This document shows positions 1 to 11,401 of a stretch of DNA of 64,000 nt, piece after piece (within the stretch, counting starts at the first letter, position 1; every line of letters begins with the position of its first letter). The position numbers and the translations under genes are program-made. The notes under the pieces were generated by a model. The model was not told the origin of the DNA, did no database searches, and saw only the letters and a list, made by a program, of their open reading frames with translations. This DNA is from Adiantum capillus-veneris (lineage: Eukaryota; Streptophyta; Polypodiopsida; Polypodiales; Pteridaceae): assembly GCA_014529385.2 (NCBI GenBank), contig CM043966.1:38316037-38380036 (forward strand), written 5' to 3'.

Positions 1-1080
1 ACTCCATGAGGGTGTAACCATTGTTTGCAACAAATTGAGCTCCACATCATAGCCTCATAGGCAAGTGTTTTGGTGAGGGATTTGTCTTCAAAATCTCTAT
101 TTCAAGTTTTGACCCTCCCAAGGATCCATTTGGGTCGCTCATGCCTATTTACTTGGCAAGGACAATTAGAGTTTATCCTCTCATAGCCTAGCCCAAGGGG
201 TTTGGAGATATCATCAAGAAACAAGAATTGTCACTAGCCAAATCACAATCGTGCTCAAAGGCAGAAGGTTTGACAGGCTTTGGGATCTCTTCCACAACCT
301 AATGTCACTTGACCATACAATTTGGCTTATAAAAAATATAGGGTAAAGGCACCAATAAAAGGGCACGCTCCTTTTATAAACTTTACCCTCCCCCAAAATG
401 CACATGGGCCAGCGTGAGTAAGTGGACAACATAATCCTACATGGCGTCGATTGATTGGCAGGGTACGCGTTCGATACTCAAGCAAAGTTGTACTTGTTTT
501 GGAGTAGGGTTGTCCAGTTTGCTTTGACTCGCTGCTTTTGCACCGATTCCTACAAACACCTATCAAACGCAGTCAACGGTCATCGCAAGCGACGATCACA
601 ACTATTGATGGAAGATCTCATTGCCGCCCATCTGAGAAACCCCAAGTTGCTCAAATTTGCCAAGCATAACTCGTCGTAGGCTCTGCACAATTTGAGTGTC
701 CTTAAGTTGGCGCCTTTACCCTAGATGTCATGCAGCAACACGAGCCATTGACTCCTCCACTTGCTTGGAAAGGAGTGCTTCCTACATTGTGATCATGGCA
801 TCAAGTTTAAGTATCTTGCATTAGCAACTTATGAGAGTTGTAAAGGTTATCATTTCAAAGCTTTGGTATTTTGCAATTTTGCTATTGCTTTTATGCATTT
901 CTTTTTTATTATTACATAGTTTCTACCCTCTCTATCGCTTATCTATAACGTACTTACAATCGACTTTGTTCTTCGTCTTGTTCTTGAAATTTGGTTTTAT
1001 CTCCATAACATTGTTCTCTTGCAAACAAAGAGTTGTTTTCTACATTGGCAATACTTAAAACATCATATGTTTTGCTAACA
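1..1080. other. Unassigned AT-rich flank
   Basis: I see no recognisable gene or element here. Short frames exist on both strands but none carries a known motif, repeats or a convincing splice pattern. The right edge is the start of the LINE target duplication. Confidence 0.5.
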
Positions 1081-2437
1081 AGTGTAAGTTCTTTTTTTTT
1101 TTTTTTTAACTTACAATCGCGAGTGAATTATCTCGATCATCCCAAAAAATTACAAGATCTTGCCATGCTCATACCGAGTCATGACATCATCAAGAGACCA
1201 TAATTACATCGGCTATCTGGGAAGCCCCCCCTAACGATCTGCCCCCTTGTCTTTGATACACAAGGTTAATTATCATGTTCTTAACAAATCTTATGTTTTT
1301 CCATGGTCAAGATTTTCCCCCTTTCTAAGCATTCCATCTGCTGACAATAAGGCATACGTAATCCTAGACCAATTATCCGAGTTTTGCTTGTGCCCGAGCG
1401 TCCATATTAGCACTCTGCTTTCTTGTATAATTTTTGCAAAGCTTGTCACCTCAAGAACTCCTTCAAACACACGGCGGTTCCTTGTCTACTATACATTATG
1501 TAAGAAGAAGTACCTGACAATGTGAGTGCTGATAAGGAGGGCAGGACTATCCAAATTCTTACCTCCAAGGAATAAATCAGTCTTGAAAAAACCAGTTTTT
1601 CATGTTCTTTGGACCCACTTGCATATTTTTCCTATGAGGCCACTAATAGCTGGGTATTCCATGAATAGGTGGGCCAGATCTTCACTAGCCAACCTGCACC
1701 CCAAGCATCGATTTGTCCCAATCCCTCTCTCCTGAATCTTCACCCCCGTCGGTAGAGCACCCCTAATTACCTTCCATAGAAATACCTTCATGTGTTGCGG
1801 AACCTTTGGCTCCCAAATTTTCTCCATTACTTGCTCCCACCTTTCCTCCGACCATTGTTTTTTCCATACCCTATTAAGGGGGCTACATCAATTCTTCTTC
1901 AACATCATTGTATGATAAATGCCTTTAGAATGGGGTTTCCTTCCGGGCCATTTCCAGGCATTCCAATCAAACTCCGAATCACAGATTGGCATCACTATAT
2001 TGTCAAGCTCTTTCATCACTTTATTGACGAGCAAAACCTCCAAGCTATTAAGTTGGCATTGGGTTACCAAAAGGTCAATGGTTTTCCAGCTCTTGTTGTC
2101 ACTGTCCCAAAAGTGCCCAAGTCGATTCAGACCCTTATTATTCAGTTTACTCGCTGTTTCTACCCAATAGAGATTTTGCGGCGGATCTACAACTTTGGAA
2201 AGCCAAGGGAACCAATGCAACATGGAGTTCTTGAAGTATCTGGTTTCTTCCCCCCACTTTAGGACTCCGGCTACTCTGTTGGATTTCATTACCAATTCCC
2301 CTGAGCCACCCCCTAGACTTAGGGTAGACCACGTCAAAGCTAATAGTTTGTCATGAACCTCTATCCCTCTCCACTTTCCACCTTTCAAGCCAAGTTTAGT
2401 TACTTCTATCTTATCTCTGATCAGTGTAAGTTCTTTT
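1081..2437 (-). mobile_element. 5'-truncated LINE (non-LTR retrotransposon) with target duplication
   Basis: The sequence AGTGTAAGTTCTTTT occurs at 1081-1095 and again at 2423-2437, a 15-bp target-site duplication. On the minus strand the insert ends in a run of A at about 1091-1107, directly against one copy. That is the expected product of target-primed reverse transcription with a poly(A) tail. The body encodes only the end of a plant LINE ORF2, so the copy is 5'-truncated at 2422. The T run of the duplication merges with the poly(A) tail, so the 3' boundary is uncertain by a few bases. Confidence 0.85.
1600..2388 (-). pseudogene. LINE ORF2 C-terminal remnant with zf-RVT domain
   Basis: Two overlapping minus-strand frames match the C-terminal part of plant LINE reverse transcriptases. 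The downstream frame (1600-1827) has the zf-RVT pattern: an IWEPKVP entry, FLWKVIRGALPTG, then RGIGTNRCLGC and EDLAHLF. The zf-RVT family is the zinc-binding segment after the RT domain of plant L1-type elements. The upstream frame (1888-2388) is the stretch between RT and zf-RVT. A stop or frameshift separates them and the RT catalytic core is absent, so no working protein can be made. Confidence 0.8.
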
Positions 2438-2858
2438 GATGGGTGCTTTTAAATTTTCTCCAAATACTCCCTCTCGACACTAAAGCCCAAAAATCCAACT
2501 CCTAAACCTCAAAGCCCCGCACTAAAGAAAAGAAGGATGCACATTTTTGTGATTACTTTACTAGGGGGAATAGCACCACCTCCCCTTGCACACTCATCGG
2601 CTGATTATGTATGCAATATGTTTCACTTTTGTGCACTTGTATTGTACGATGTGCACAAAGAAAGTCTGACTAATACTCAATACATGGTAAAAAAGAATTT
2701 GAAAAGATTCTTGTAGGACGCTAAGATAAAAAATCATGTCCCATGAATGGAAAACCAATATAGAGGGTCCCCAAAAAAACACAATCAATGAGCTTCTTGA
2801 GGGTGAAGATCTGCGATTCTCCAAAAGGATGTCATTGTTGGGCTTCAAACCGCTCAGA
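2438..2858. other. Unassigned spacer
   Basis: Sequence between the LINE and the left arm of the palindrome. No gene, RNA or repeat recognised. Confidence 0.4.
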
Positions 2859-4333
2859 CTACGCCCCCTACAAGCAATTTGAAGGTAAGGGAATTCACAT
2901 TGCGCTATCCGTTGGTTCAAGTGATTGAAGGACCAATGAAAAAGTTTGAGGATGGCAACAAGGTGGATCTTGTTGTGCACGATTACTACCTTCACAAGAT
3001 GATCTTGAGGATGTACAAGTTTGCCAATTGCTATGCCCTCCAAAGAAAGGTGATTACACAGGAGTTCAACTATAGTATTTGCATTGCTTCCTGTATACAC
3101 AAGCTTGGCCTTACAGCATAAAGAGCTGCTTGAGGGTGAATATTCAAAAGTTCCTTCATAAGGATGTCGTTGTTGGGTTTCAAACCAATGCAATTGATGT
3201 TGAGATGACACCATAGATGCGCACATGGGAGGCCAAGGTGATTCTTCCACCATAGTTGTATCAAATTCTTCATACTAGAGCTTCTGTGAACGGCACCTTC
3301 AAGCATGAAGACGGTACAAGTTTGAAACCCCACGAAGCAGTAGACATCAGAGGTCATGTGATGGATCTAGGTGTATGTGGTAACCTAAGGCTCCCAAGCT
3401 ATCCTTTTGAGATGAAGATGCAAAATATGTGGCATATTTGCTTGTATCAAGGTCTCTATTATGGTAGTGGAGCAACTATACAAAATGTAAATTCAAGAAG
3501 GCCAACATTGTTGTGCTTGGGCTGATGTAGCCAAGATTGATTCTATGGTTTGACGATAGGACCTAACAATGGACTCACTCTAATATCAATGTGTTCCTTT
3601 CATTGTTGGGTCCCATCTCCAAGCAACCAATAGGAACAATCTAAGCTACACTAGCCCAACCAATGCCAAGCACAACAATGTGGGCCTTCTTGAATCTTCT
3701 CTTTACATTTCGTACAGCTGCTACACTACCATAATAGGGAGCTTGATACAAGTAAATAGGCCACATATTTTACACCATCACCTCAAAAAGAAATCTTGGC
3801 AGCCTTGGATTGCCAAACATCTAGATCCATCACATAACCTTTGCCTCTAATACTTTGTGGGGTTTCAAACTTGTACCATCTTGATGCTTGAAGGTGTCGT
3901 CACAGAAGCTCTTACCTGACAAATCTAATGAGAGGCCTAGGTAAAAGCATCACCTAGACCTCCCATGTGTGCATCTACGGGCATCATCTCAACATCAATC
4001 GCAGTAGATTGAAATTCAATAATGGCGTCCTAGTGAATCTTCACCCTCAAGAAGCTCTCCATCATTGCAAGCCAAGCTTGTGAATAATGGAAGTAAGGCA
4101 TATGCAACCGTTTATAGTTGAGCTCCCTTGTAATCACCTCTCCTTAGAGGGCATAAAAATTGGAAACAAACTTCTACATCTCCCAAGTCATCTCACAAAG
4201 GTAGTAATCATACACAACAAGATCCACCTTCTTTTCGTCCTCAAAATTTTTCATAGGTCTTCAATCACTTGAATCAAAGAATACTACGATGTGAATTCCC
4301 TTTCCTTCAAATTGCTTGCGGGGGGCATAGTCG
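2859..4333. repeat. Large imperfect palindrome (about 0.7-kb arms)
   Basis: The left arm read forward matches the right arm read as its reverse complement. For example, 2859-2900 pairs with 4292-4333 and the segment near 3500 pairs with that near 3670. The match carries on almost to the axis near 3590, leaving only a few tens of bases unpaired. Arms differ by many substitutions and small indels, so the structure is not recent. Short frames in the arms resemble no family I know. It may be a DNA-transposon remnant with long terminal inverted repeats, or an inverted duplication of a decayed element. Confidence 0.8.
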
Positions 4334-5272
4334 GATAAATAATATGTCCCTTAAGCTGCTATTGTGAAGAACGATGGAGAACTTCCCTCCATTTGAGTTT
4401 TCTTGCAAAAAAGCACATAGAGTTCCCCAAGGGATTATATAGGGCTTGGGTTTTTTCCAGTTCTGGTCAAGTTAAAAGAAAGTTAGTAGTTACTACTTAC
4501 AATATGAGAGTTTTTGCTTTTTTACTTTAAATTGACCAACCCAATCCTAGGAACCTATGTCACACATATATGCTTAGAGCTCCACAACTTGTACACCATA
4601 TTGTGTGAACCTCTCATCAAAAGATGTAGTTATAGGAACAAAATTACTAGATGACCGCGTCCCCTCAAGGAACGAGGCTAGGCGACCTGCTCCACAGGCT
4701 CGCTTTCAATGCTACGTGTGTCCCATGATGGAGTATCATGATAATTAAGCAATGATCAACGACACAACACACAAGATGTAGCAAGCAAAAAATGAACTAT
4801 ATTATTGACCATAAATTCACACTTAAAGTGTGTACGAGATGGCAACTTAAATAGTAGTAGTTAGTGTAGTCTAATGTAGTAGTACCAATGAAGATTCTTT
4901 CGCTGAGTCACCAGAAGACACCCCAAATCAACCCTACAAAAGTGAGGACAAGCTAGGGAGGTGGTTTGGACTCATAACTCATTCGGATGCTAGTATACCC
5001 CACACACATCACATGGAAGTCACATGATAAGTTGCCACATAGGATAGTGACTAAGGTAAGGAAGGTACACCACATGTTGGTGCACATGCCAAAAACCATA
5101 TACCCAACAACCCTCCCATTTAACTTTAAGATAGTGAGCAAATTATACAAAGACCAATGCAACACACGCTACTAAAGTCAGACAAACTATGCCACACATG
5201 CTATAAAAGTGTCTCATTGGATCATGGCATCACACGTACTGAAGATCCCTCCCCTCAAACAAAGGCCAAGGA
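4334..5272. other. Unassigned, probably retroelement-derived spacer
   Basis: No gene recognised. It lies on the downstream side of the minus-strand gag remnant and may be its decayed 3' region. I could not find LTR termini, a primer-binding site or a polypurine tract to prove this. Confidence 0.3.
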
Positions 5273-5952
5273 TCACCCACATCCTCTATAGTACTTCACT
5301 ATCATCATTCTCATAGTAGTGTACAAGGAGACTCTTCTCCGCTTCTTCCTTGTCTTTGTCATCTTTGGTTTTTGCAAAGTTTGCTTGACCTTTGGATTGG
5401 TTGTTGTTGTTGCACATACTATTATTACCTCTACTTTGACACTTGGATGGTGGATGTCCCTTCTTGTCGCAATGCATACATGTAGCAATCCTTGGAGAAG
5501 TGTCCATGCTTGCCGCAATCGTAACACATCTTTTTATTGGATGAACTAAAATGAAACTACTAATACTGATGATGATGCAGCAAATGCTACTCCACTTGCT
5601 CTACTTGACTCTATCTTCTTCAATTGCTTCCTCTCTTTCCCATGCAATGAGTTGATCACGTCGCAAGGTTGGTGCAAGGTATTTCTTTTTTGAAAGAGTG
5701 AGAATGTAATCACATGAGGTTGGTAATGCACTCAAGAGTACTACTACTTTGCCTTCTTCAAAACCCGTATATAAGTTGGATAATGATGCTCAATACTATA
5801 ATGCCGAGACTAAAGACATCCTCCCCTTGAAGCATGACTAATTTGTACAAGCTCTTTTTTGAGCTAATTCTGTTTTGCTTTATCTTTGCGCCAAAATTCT
5901 CCCTTAGAAATTGCATAGGTGTAAGTGTCAATGAATAGCACATAATTACCAT
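5273..5952 (-). pseudogene. LTR-retrotransposon gag remnant with CCHC zinc knuckle
   Basis: The minus-strand frame at 5273-5527 contains CMHCDKKGHPPSKC, an exact CX2CX4HX4C knuckle as in the nucleocapsid part of copia and gypsy gag. A basic, Asn/Lys/Asp-rich stretch follows. Upstream minus frames at 5546-5731 and 5758-5952 read like the preceding gag helical region but are in different frames with stops between. No protease or RT follows. It is a decayed gag fragment; copia is more likely than gypsy from the spacing, but that is inference. Confidence 0.6.
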
Positions 5953-7188
5953 GCAATGCAGTGATGATTATTCCTAAAGCTCACTCGACCTTAGCTTGAG
6001 CTTGTACACTAAGTGCTCTTTATTGAGTGCCCTCACTAGTGGATGGTTCATCGAACAACTTAGGCTTGACAACAAACCACAACTATTTTTTCATAAAATG
6101 TCACGGTAGCTTGGCTTTGTCACATGTGGAATCCTTGGTTTGTCACATGTGGAATCCCTCGCCATTGAATTTCTCTATGCCCTTTTCTCCCATTATGTAA
6201 TTAGAAGGATTTTAACACTTGGAGGTGTTCTATGGCCAATGTCCACCTCTATACAAACACATAAGCACTACGTTATCCCCATAAATAAAAATGATTGCAT
6301 ACGGTTCTCCTTGGTTACAACTTGGTATACCACATTCTTGATTGTGGTTTTTATTTATAGCCCTGTTCTCTACAAGTAGTCTCTAAACTGCAATAGTTCA
6401 AAACATAGCACTGAGTACGTTAATACATAGGAGAACACCCTTGTTTTCTTGTTCTGTGTTTATTCTAAATTTAGCGAGCCTGATAGCCGAAGGGGATGAC
6501 ATTCACACAACAAACCTATGCTGCAAAAGTGAAATAATTACATTTCGAAATGACATCACAATACACAAAAAAACTGCTCGCTTGAAAAATCCCATCTCTG
6601 ACCATGACAAAACAACCCATGCTGCAAGCCCTCTTACAGGGCTTTTCAGCTTTTCTCCCTGCGCACAAAAGCAACAAAACCATCAAAAGCAAGCCAAATA
6701 AACCAGCACGCAAGGCATGTGGATCAGATAACCATCCCTCACTATGGTAGCACATTACCTTCCACACAGCTGATCTGGTGGAAATGAGCTCGAAAGGGTG
6801 GTATAGCAAGAAATCTATCTGAACCAAACGCAAAACCCTTATTTAGAAACAAATTATACAAATCACTGACAAGATAAATCTCAAAATTCCAATTAAAAAC
6901 CCAGACATACTAAATACTATCAACATGTCGTCAATCACAAAACCGATCATCCAAGACATTTCAAATGTTGGTAGGCAAATACACACTTGAGAAAACAACA
7001 CGACTTGCGAAAAGGCAAACTCTGCAAAAGTTGAAAACAATGAGCCAGTTTTGTAGATTGCTTCTGCAATTTACAGAGATCTGAAGGGTTTATACCCAAA
7101 CTCACATTTACAATGCGTGTCCGCAAACTGGATCCGCCACCATTGACATTCTGAAGACTAGCATACAAAGAATGCACAATGACAGTTA
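5953..7188. other. Intergenic sequence downstream of the DUF1639 gene
   Basis: No gene recognised. The part nearest 7189 is expected to hold the 3' UTR of the minus-strand DUF1639 gene. A 19-bp direct repeat (TTTGTCACATGTGGAATCC) occurs twice near 6117-6157. Confidence 0.4.
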
Positions 7189-8744
7189 CTACTCTGAATC
7201 GCTGTCCATGCTCTCCATTGCCTTCAAACCTCGTGGTTTCTGCAGGTAAGCAAGTGAAATCATGCATTTGCCATCACTGAAAGACGTGTGTTATACGATT
7301 TCCAAGAGACGCAGTATCAATACAGTACCTTCTTCACACATTTCTTCTCCTGGACATCATACCTGCCGCGTGACAAATCGGTCAGCCAACTTCCTGGAGT
7401 ACAGAACTGTAGGACCAAGCAGTTACCACAAGTCAGGATCCTTCAAAACCAAAAACCTAGCCACCAGTTACAAAACATTGTCCAAGAAAAAAGGACACTT
7501 ACGTGCAGAGCTCTTTCAACAACTTTAGGTCGGCGTTTTGGTCTCTGAGGGAGTTTAGTGCCCTTGATCATGAAAAAGTCATCTTCTTTCTCTTTCCGAG
7601 ATAGGGAGATAAGGAACTTGGGCCAGTCAAGCTCAATATTTGCTGCAGTTATTTCAATGCTTCCACTCATTGGAATAACACTTCTGCAGGGTAAGCTCAT
7701 GTTGTGATCAGGTGATGTTCGGGTTTTGCTTACATAAGAAAGATGCGAGTTGTTCCTTTGGGCATTATGTGAGGGGACAGCACCCTTGACTTCTTTTGAA
7801 ACGGTTCCCATCTTTGCTTTAACCGGGTCAAGGGCTCCTCCCCTGAGGATTTTTGCCCTCTTCCTTCTTTCATGGGCATGTGTATGCACTTCAACCTCGG
7901 GATGTGGTAGCCGAGGGCGTTCCCGCATACCATTCTTGACCTTAATCATCTCTGTGGCCACAACCTTCTCAGCCTTTACTCTCACAGTCTTCCTCACTAA
8001 AACAGCAGGTTCATCCGTGATAGTGCTATGCTTGGGGTTATCCACCCTGTTGCATCTTGGACGCTTCCTATGCCCCCAATGAAGCACAGTAGGTCCCTCT
8101 GTTAAAGAGGAGGTCTTTCCCATTGTTCTATCTGGGGATGGATCTCCAATTTCAAGGGGCTTACCTGACATCTCCTCTTCTGCACCAACCATGAGGACTG
8201 CTTCCTCTGCAGGGAACCTTTCTTCTGCGGGAGTTACTTTCATTGTCGTTTGTGAGAGAGACGAAGGGAGCATTGCATTACTCTTCTTCTCTAGATTTTG
8301 ATCTCTTCCAACCACAGGGAAATGCTTCTGCGTCCAAATAACTGCCAGAGAAATGAGAGCTTCTTTAATATTCTACCTTTGAAGCAAAGAACTGCTTTTG
8401 AGAGGATGAGCAGCAAGTATTTGCGCCTACATATTCATGAAGAAAATTTAGTAGGAAGCCCCCGCAGCATTGATCTGCATACACATCTCTACACTCACTC
8501 CTCAAACCAACAAAAACAAAAAAACTCAAATCTATGGCATACGTGAAAAGGCAGAGACTTCAGCTACAGACAAACAAAATCAGTTTTTTCCGCTAAAATG
8601 GTTTAGCAAAACACAGACATGCAGATGGGGGCATAAACATTTCAAAGCCTGCATCCACAGAGCCGAGAAAATTGTGCCAATTCAACGCACAGGAGAAGTA
8701 AGGAGGAAGGGGAAGAGACTGACCTGGAGAAGATAAGGGCCCAT
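7189..8744 (-). CDS. DUF1639 family protein (spliced host gene)
   Basis: Plant-specific nuclear gene of unknown biochemical function. Proposed coding exons, minus strand: 8744-8724, 8327-7503, 7406-7329 and 7239-7189, giving 324 residues. The last three join in frame with canonical sites: donor GTAAGTG after 7503, acceptor ending TACAG before 7406, donor GTACTG after 7329, acceptor CTGCAG before 7239. The core is diagnostic of DUF1639: GHRKR near residue 92, WPKFLISLSRKEKEDDF near 242, KGTKLPQRPKRRPK, then PGSWLTDLSR, a YDVQEKKCVKK segment and the C-terminus GLKAMESMDSDSE. The protein is basic, with clusters such as RKRAK suggesting nuclear localisation (inference). The first exon is less certain. 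It uses an ATG followed by donor GTCAGT and joins in frame to an acceptor at 8328; the alternative start is the internal Met codon at 8273. Nothing looks broken, and exon 2 to the stop is secure. Confidence 0.88.
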
Positions 8745-9158
8745 ACGAACAGAAAGCGAGCCTTGACCCAAGTTGCAGACGGCGATGTAGGAAGAATATG
8801 AGGAGGGGGGAGGTGATAGTAAGAAGACGCTGCCTGTATGTAAATGTGGGTGGGTGCTTGTTCGAAGGAGGGCGCTCTCTTCACTCAAATGTCCGCCTCC
8901 TCCTCTCAATTATGTAACGACTTAAATCATTTTGCTCGATTTTCCTCTTTGCTGTTGCTACACCTTAGCTTGGTCCACTCACTATCACGTGTAAAAGTAC
9001 CCATTGAACACACATACAACAACGCACAAATTCCCCAACAACCCTAATGAGCCTCTTTGCACGACACATATGTATCATAGCCTAGATAGAGATCTAAAAC
9101 CAGGGTTTAGGCGAGGGTTGGGCTCGGAGCAATCCTTCTCTATATGTGTGCCTCCGCT
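8745..9158 (-). promoter_or_regulatory. Upstream region of the DUF1639 gene
   Basis: This stretch should hold the 5' UTR and promoter because the gene reads away from it. On the minus strand the part near the start is rich in C and T, as plant leaders often are. I see no clear TATA box at a convincing distance, so this is placement by context only. Confidence 0.35.
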
Positions 9159-9262
9159 ACCACAACTCACAAGGGACGACAACATGCAATTGAAACGAAG
9201 CATTTGATTTACCACAGTTCACAAGGGACGACAACATACAATTGAAACAAAGCATTTGATTT
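9159..9262. repeat. 52-bp tandem duplication
   Basis: Two adjacent 52-bp units (9159-9210 and 9211-9262) begin ACCACA and end CATTTGATTT, differing at a few positions. A simple local duplication with no coding content. Confidence 0.85.
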
Positions 9263-9589
9263 GTTTCTCATCGAAGCAGAAAGTAGGTCATTGTTGTGAG
9301 CATCATGGGCCAGGCGGAGTGTTCCTTCTCTACCTTTTGTGCTCAAAAGCAGGTTGGAAGGCTTAAGCTTCGAGGCCGCCCAGGGGGGTTGGTAGCCCTT
9401 GCTAGTGGTTTTCGTCGCCTCACATGAACCAACCTAAACCCCAGTCCCCCATCCACGTCACTATCTACCACAAGGTGTCTTAGAGGTGATCGGCAGCCCC
9501 ATATCATTGGTGATATCAAGAGCGATCCCATATCTTGATCGTCCAATTTTCAAGAGGGCAATTTTTCTTCAAACAAGGCAAAAATGGTG

Positions 9590-9710
9590 CCTCTAGTTTA
9601 ACCCCCGATTCACAGCCCTCCCATCACACATAGTTGAACTCAGGACGTCATGGTTCCCACGTGAAAGCCTTACCACCACGCTATTTGCATGTTGTATGTC
9701 CAGCTCATGT
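9590..9710 (-). mobile_element. tRNA-derived SINE-like head, copy 1
   Basis: On the minus strand TAGCGTGGTGGTAAGGCTT resembles a tRNA-type box A. It is followed at tRNA-like spacing by a box B-like GAGTTCAACTA. Plant SINEs start with such a tRNA-derived internal pol III promoter. No target duplication or clear tail was found, so the call is tentative. Confidence 0.4.
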
Positions 9711-9839
9711 ACATTACCTTAGTTTACACCCCAGTTCACTCCCTAATTTACCTTGTTTACTCCTAGTTCACCCGGTGGGAGTTAAGCCCTTGTCTCGTTC
9801 TTAAATCCCCTTGTGAGGGACCCTTGTTAAGTATTGATG

Positions 9840-9840
<1 letters not shown>

Positions 9841-9874
<34 letters not shown>
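9841..9874. repeat. Homopolymer C34
   Basis: An uninterrupted run of 34 C beside the body of the second SINE-like sequence. The length makes sequencing or assembly error in the exact count likely. Confidence 0.95.
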
Positions 9875-9883
<9 letters not shown>

Positions 9884-9889
9884 GGCTCG

Positions 9890-10150
9890 ATAGCAACACT
9901 TCCGAGGAGCCATATAAATTTAAAAAATGTTGAAGCCCTCCTAGACGAAGGCAGTGGGATCAACGACGGCAGACTTATTGCGAGAATCTCGAGGAGGACG
10001 AACGACAGAGAAAAAGTCAAAGCATTGACCCGTGACGCTCCCCCTCGCCAACTCAAACTCAAGACCTCTTGTTTGGCAGCCCAATGCCCTAACCACGCGC
10101 CCGTGTGGGGTTGCTTGTTCCCAAGGCGTAACCACTGGCTAATAAAGTGA
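9890..10150 (-). mobile_element. tRNA-derived SINE-like element, copy 2
   Basis: The minus strand reads GCGTGGTTAGGGCATTGG (box A-like) then AGGTCTTGAGTTTGAGTT (box B-like), the layout of a tRNA-derived SINE promoter. The body runs toward the C34 tract. It may belong to the same family as the copy at 9590-9710. A decayed tRNA gene is a weaker alternative because no cloverleaf is preserved. Confidence 0.42.
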
Positions 10151-10507
10151 ACTCGGACAGGGGCAAAAGTAAACAACAAAAAAAAAACATGGACAAAAAA
10201 AGTAAACAAGGAAAAAGAAAAAATTGAACGGCATTTGAGTTTCGTGGGAAATGTCCTTCACTTCAACTCCATAGATTCCGCTGCTTATACTTCATTCAAG
10301 ATCCCATGCTAGATAGTGGTGAGGCCTTCCTCCTCCAAAGGACTATCTAGAGAATGCTTCGATGGTCTTAGATGAATGTGCATGCTCGTATTCTAGGTTG
10401 CTTCAAATTTAGGTTGCTTAAGCAATAGCACCTATGGGAGGGCCTCTATTGTTGAAAGGCCATCTTCCTCTCTAAAAGTTTTATGAACGGGCCAAAAAGC
10501 ATCACAC

Positions 10508-10542
<35 letters not shown>

Positions 10543-10582
10543 TTAGACTTGACAATGTTTGTGGCCATTTTGCATGGGTTTA
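10151..10582. repeat. Unassigned spacer with GA microsatellite
   Basis: No gene seen. A GA dinucleotide run of about 28 bases lies at 10512-10539. Confidence 0.6.
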
Positions 10583-10725
10583 TACATTGGAAAATAGGCA
10601 AGATATAACGTTTTACATTGGGGATTGCGACACACAGCCAAGTCATCACAACAAACCCTTCGTTATTGAGGAGCCTTATAACGGTGCACTAATCTAGCAT
10701 ATCTCTAGCCTAAACACTCTAACCA

Positions 10726-10727
<2 letters not shown>

Positions 10728-10815
<88 letters not shown>

Positions 10816-10816
10816 T
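10728..10816. repeat. CT then CA microsatellite
   Basis: About 67 bases of CT repeat passing directly into about 22 bases of CA repeat, inside the left direct repeat. Confidence 0.97.
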
Positions 10817-11165
10817 ATGCATGGATCTAATGAGGTGCTCAATGGCAATGGAAGAGCAAAGCCATAGTTTCACAATCTCCAACCCATGTTTCCTAACTTA
10901 TTCTAACTCAATCCTAAAGCAGAATTCTTCATATCTATACTTTCCAAAGAAGATTTTTTGATCCGCATATTAATGTTGTTGTGCACTCTCAATTTTTAGC
11001 TCACGTGTAGCTACACATTCTCTGCCACATTCTATATTGAGCTTCCATAAGAGCATACATCTCGCTGCTGATAAAATCTCTTTGAGTTGAACTTTGAAGC
11101 TCCCATTACATTCTTGCAAAGGTCTCAAATTTTTCCAGATCTGTGAGTGCATTAGCCAAAACTCT

Positions 11166-11401
11166 AGCTCTGATACCACTTTTTGCACTTGTGGTGCATG
11201 CATGGAGATTGAGAGAGCGAGAGAGGAGAGCGACACACAAAGATTGCAGAGCACGCCTCCACTCTTGCAATCATTGTAGCCCAGTGTATGCTCCTTATTC
11301 ACTTGTGTAGAGATATGAGAATATAATAATCATTGAGGTTAGTAATGAGTGGACGATTAACAATGTCCTACGGCCTACATATCATTGCCCTTTACCCAAC
11401 A
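11166..11401 (-). mobile_element. LTR with primer-binding site, left copy (5' end of a decayed LTR element)
   Basis: On the minus strand a 218-bp segment (11401 down to 11184) begins TGTTGGGTAAAGG and ends in CA. A few bases on is TGGTATCAGAGC, the primer-binding site complementary to the 3' end of initiator methionine tRNA. That order (LTR, then PBS) is the 5' end of an LTR retrotransposon. No partner LTR or polypurine tract follows, so only the 5' part is left. The same structure is in the right repeat copy. Confidence 0.7.

Noticed and set aside
455-679. Plus-strand frame of 74 codons near the left edge
   Set aside because: No domain, no supporting splice sites, overlapping frames on the other strand; looks like chance.
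7750-8082. Plus-strand frame of 110 codons
   Set aside because: It is the antisense shadow of the DUF1639 main exon, whose motifs are unmistakable.
9824-10150. Proline-rich frame
   Set aside because: The proline run is only the C34 tract; the rest is SINE-like sequence.
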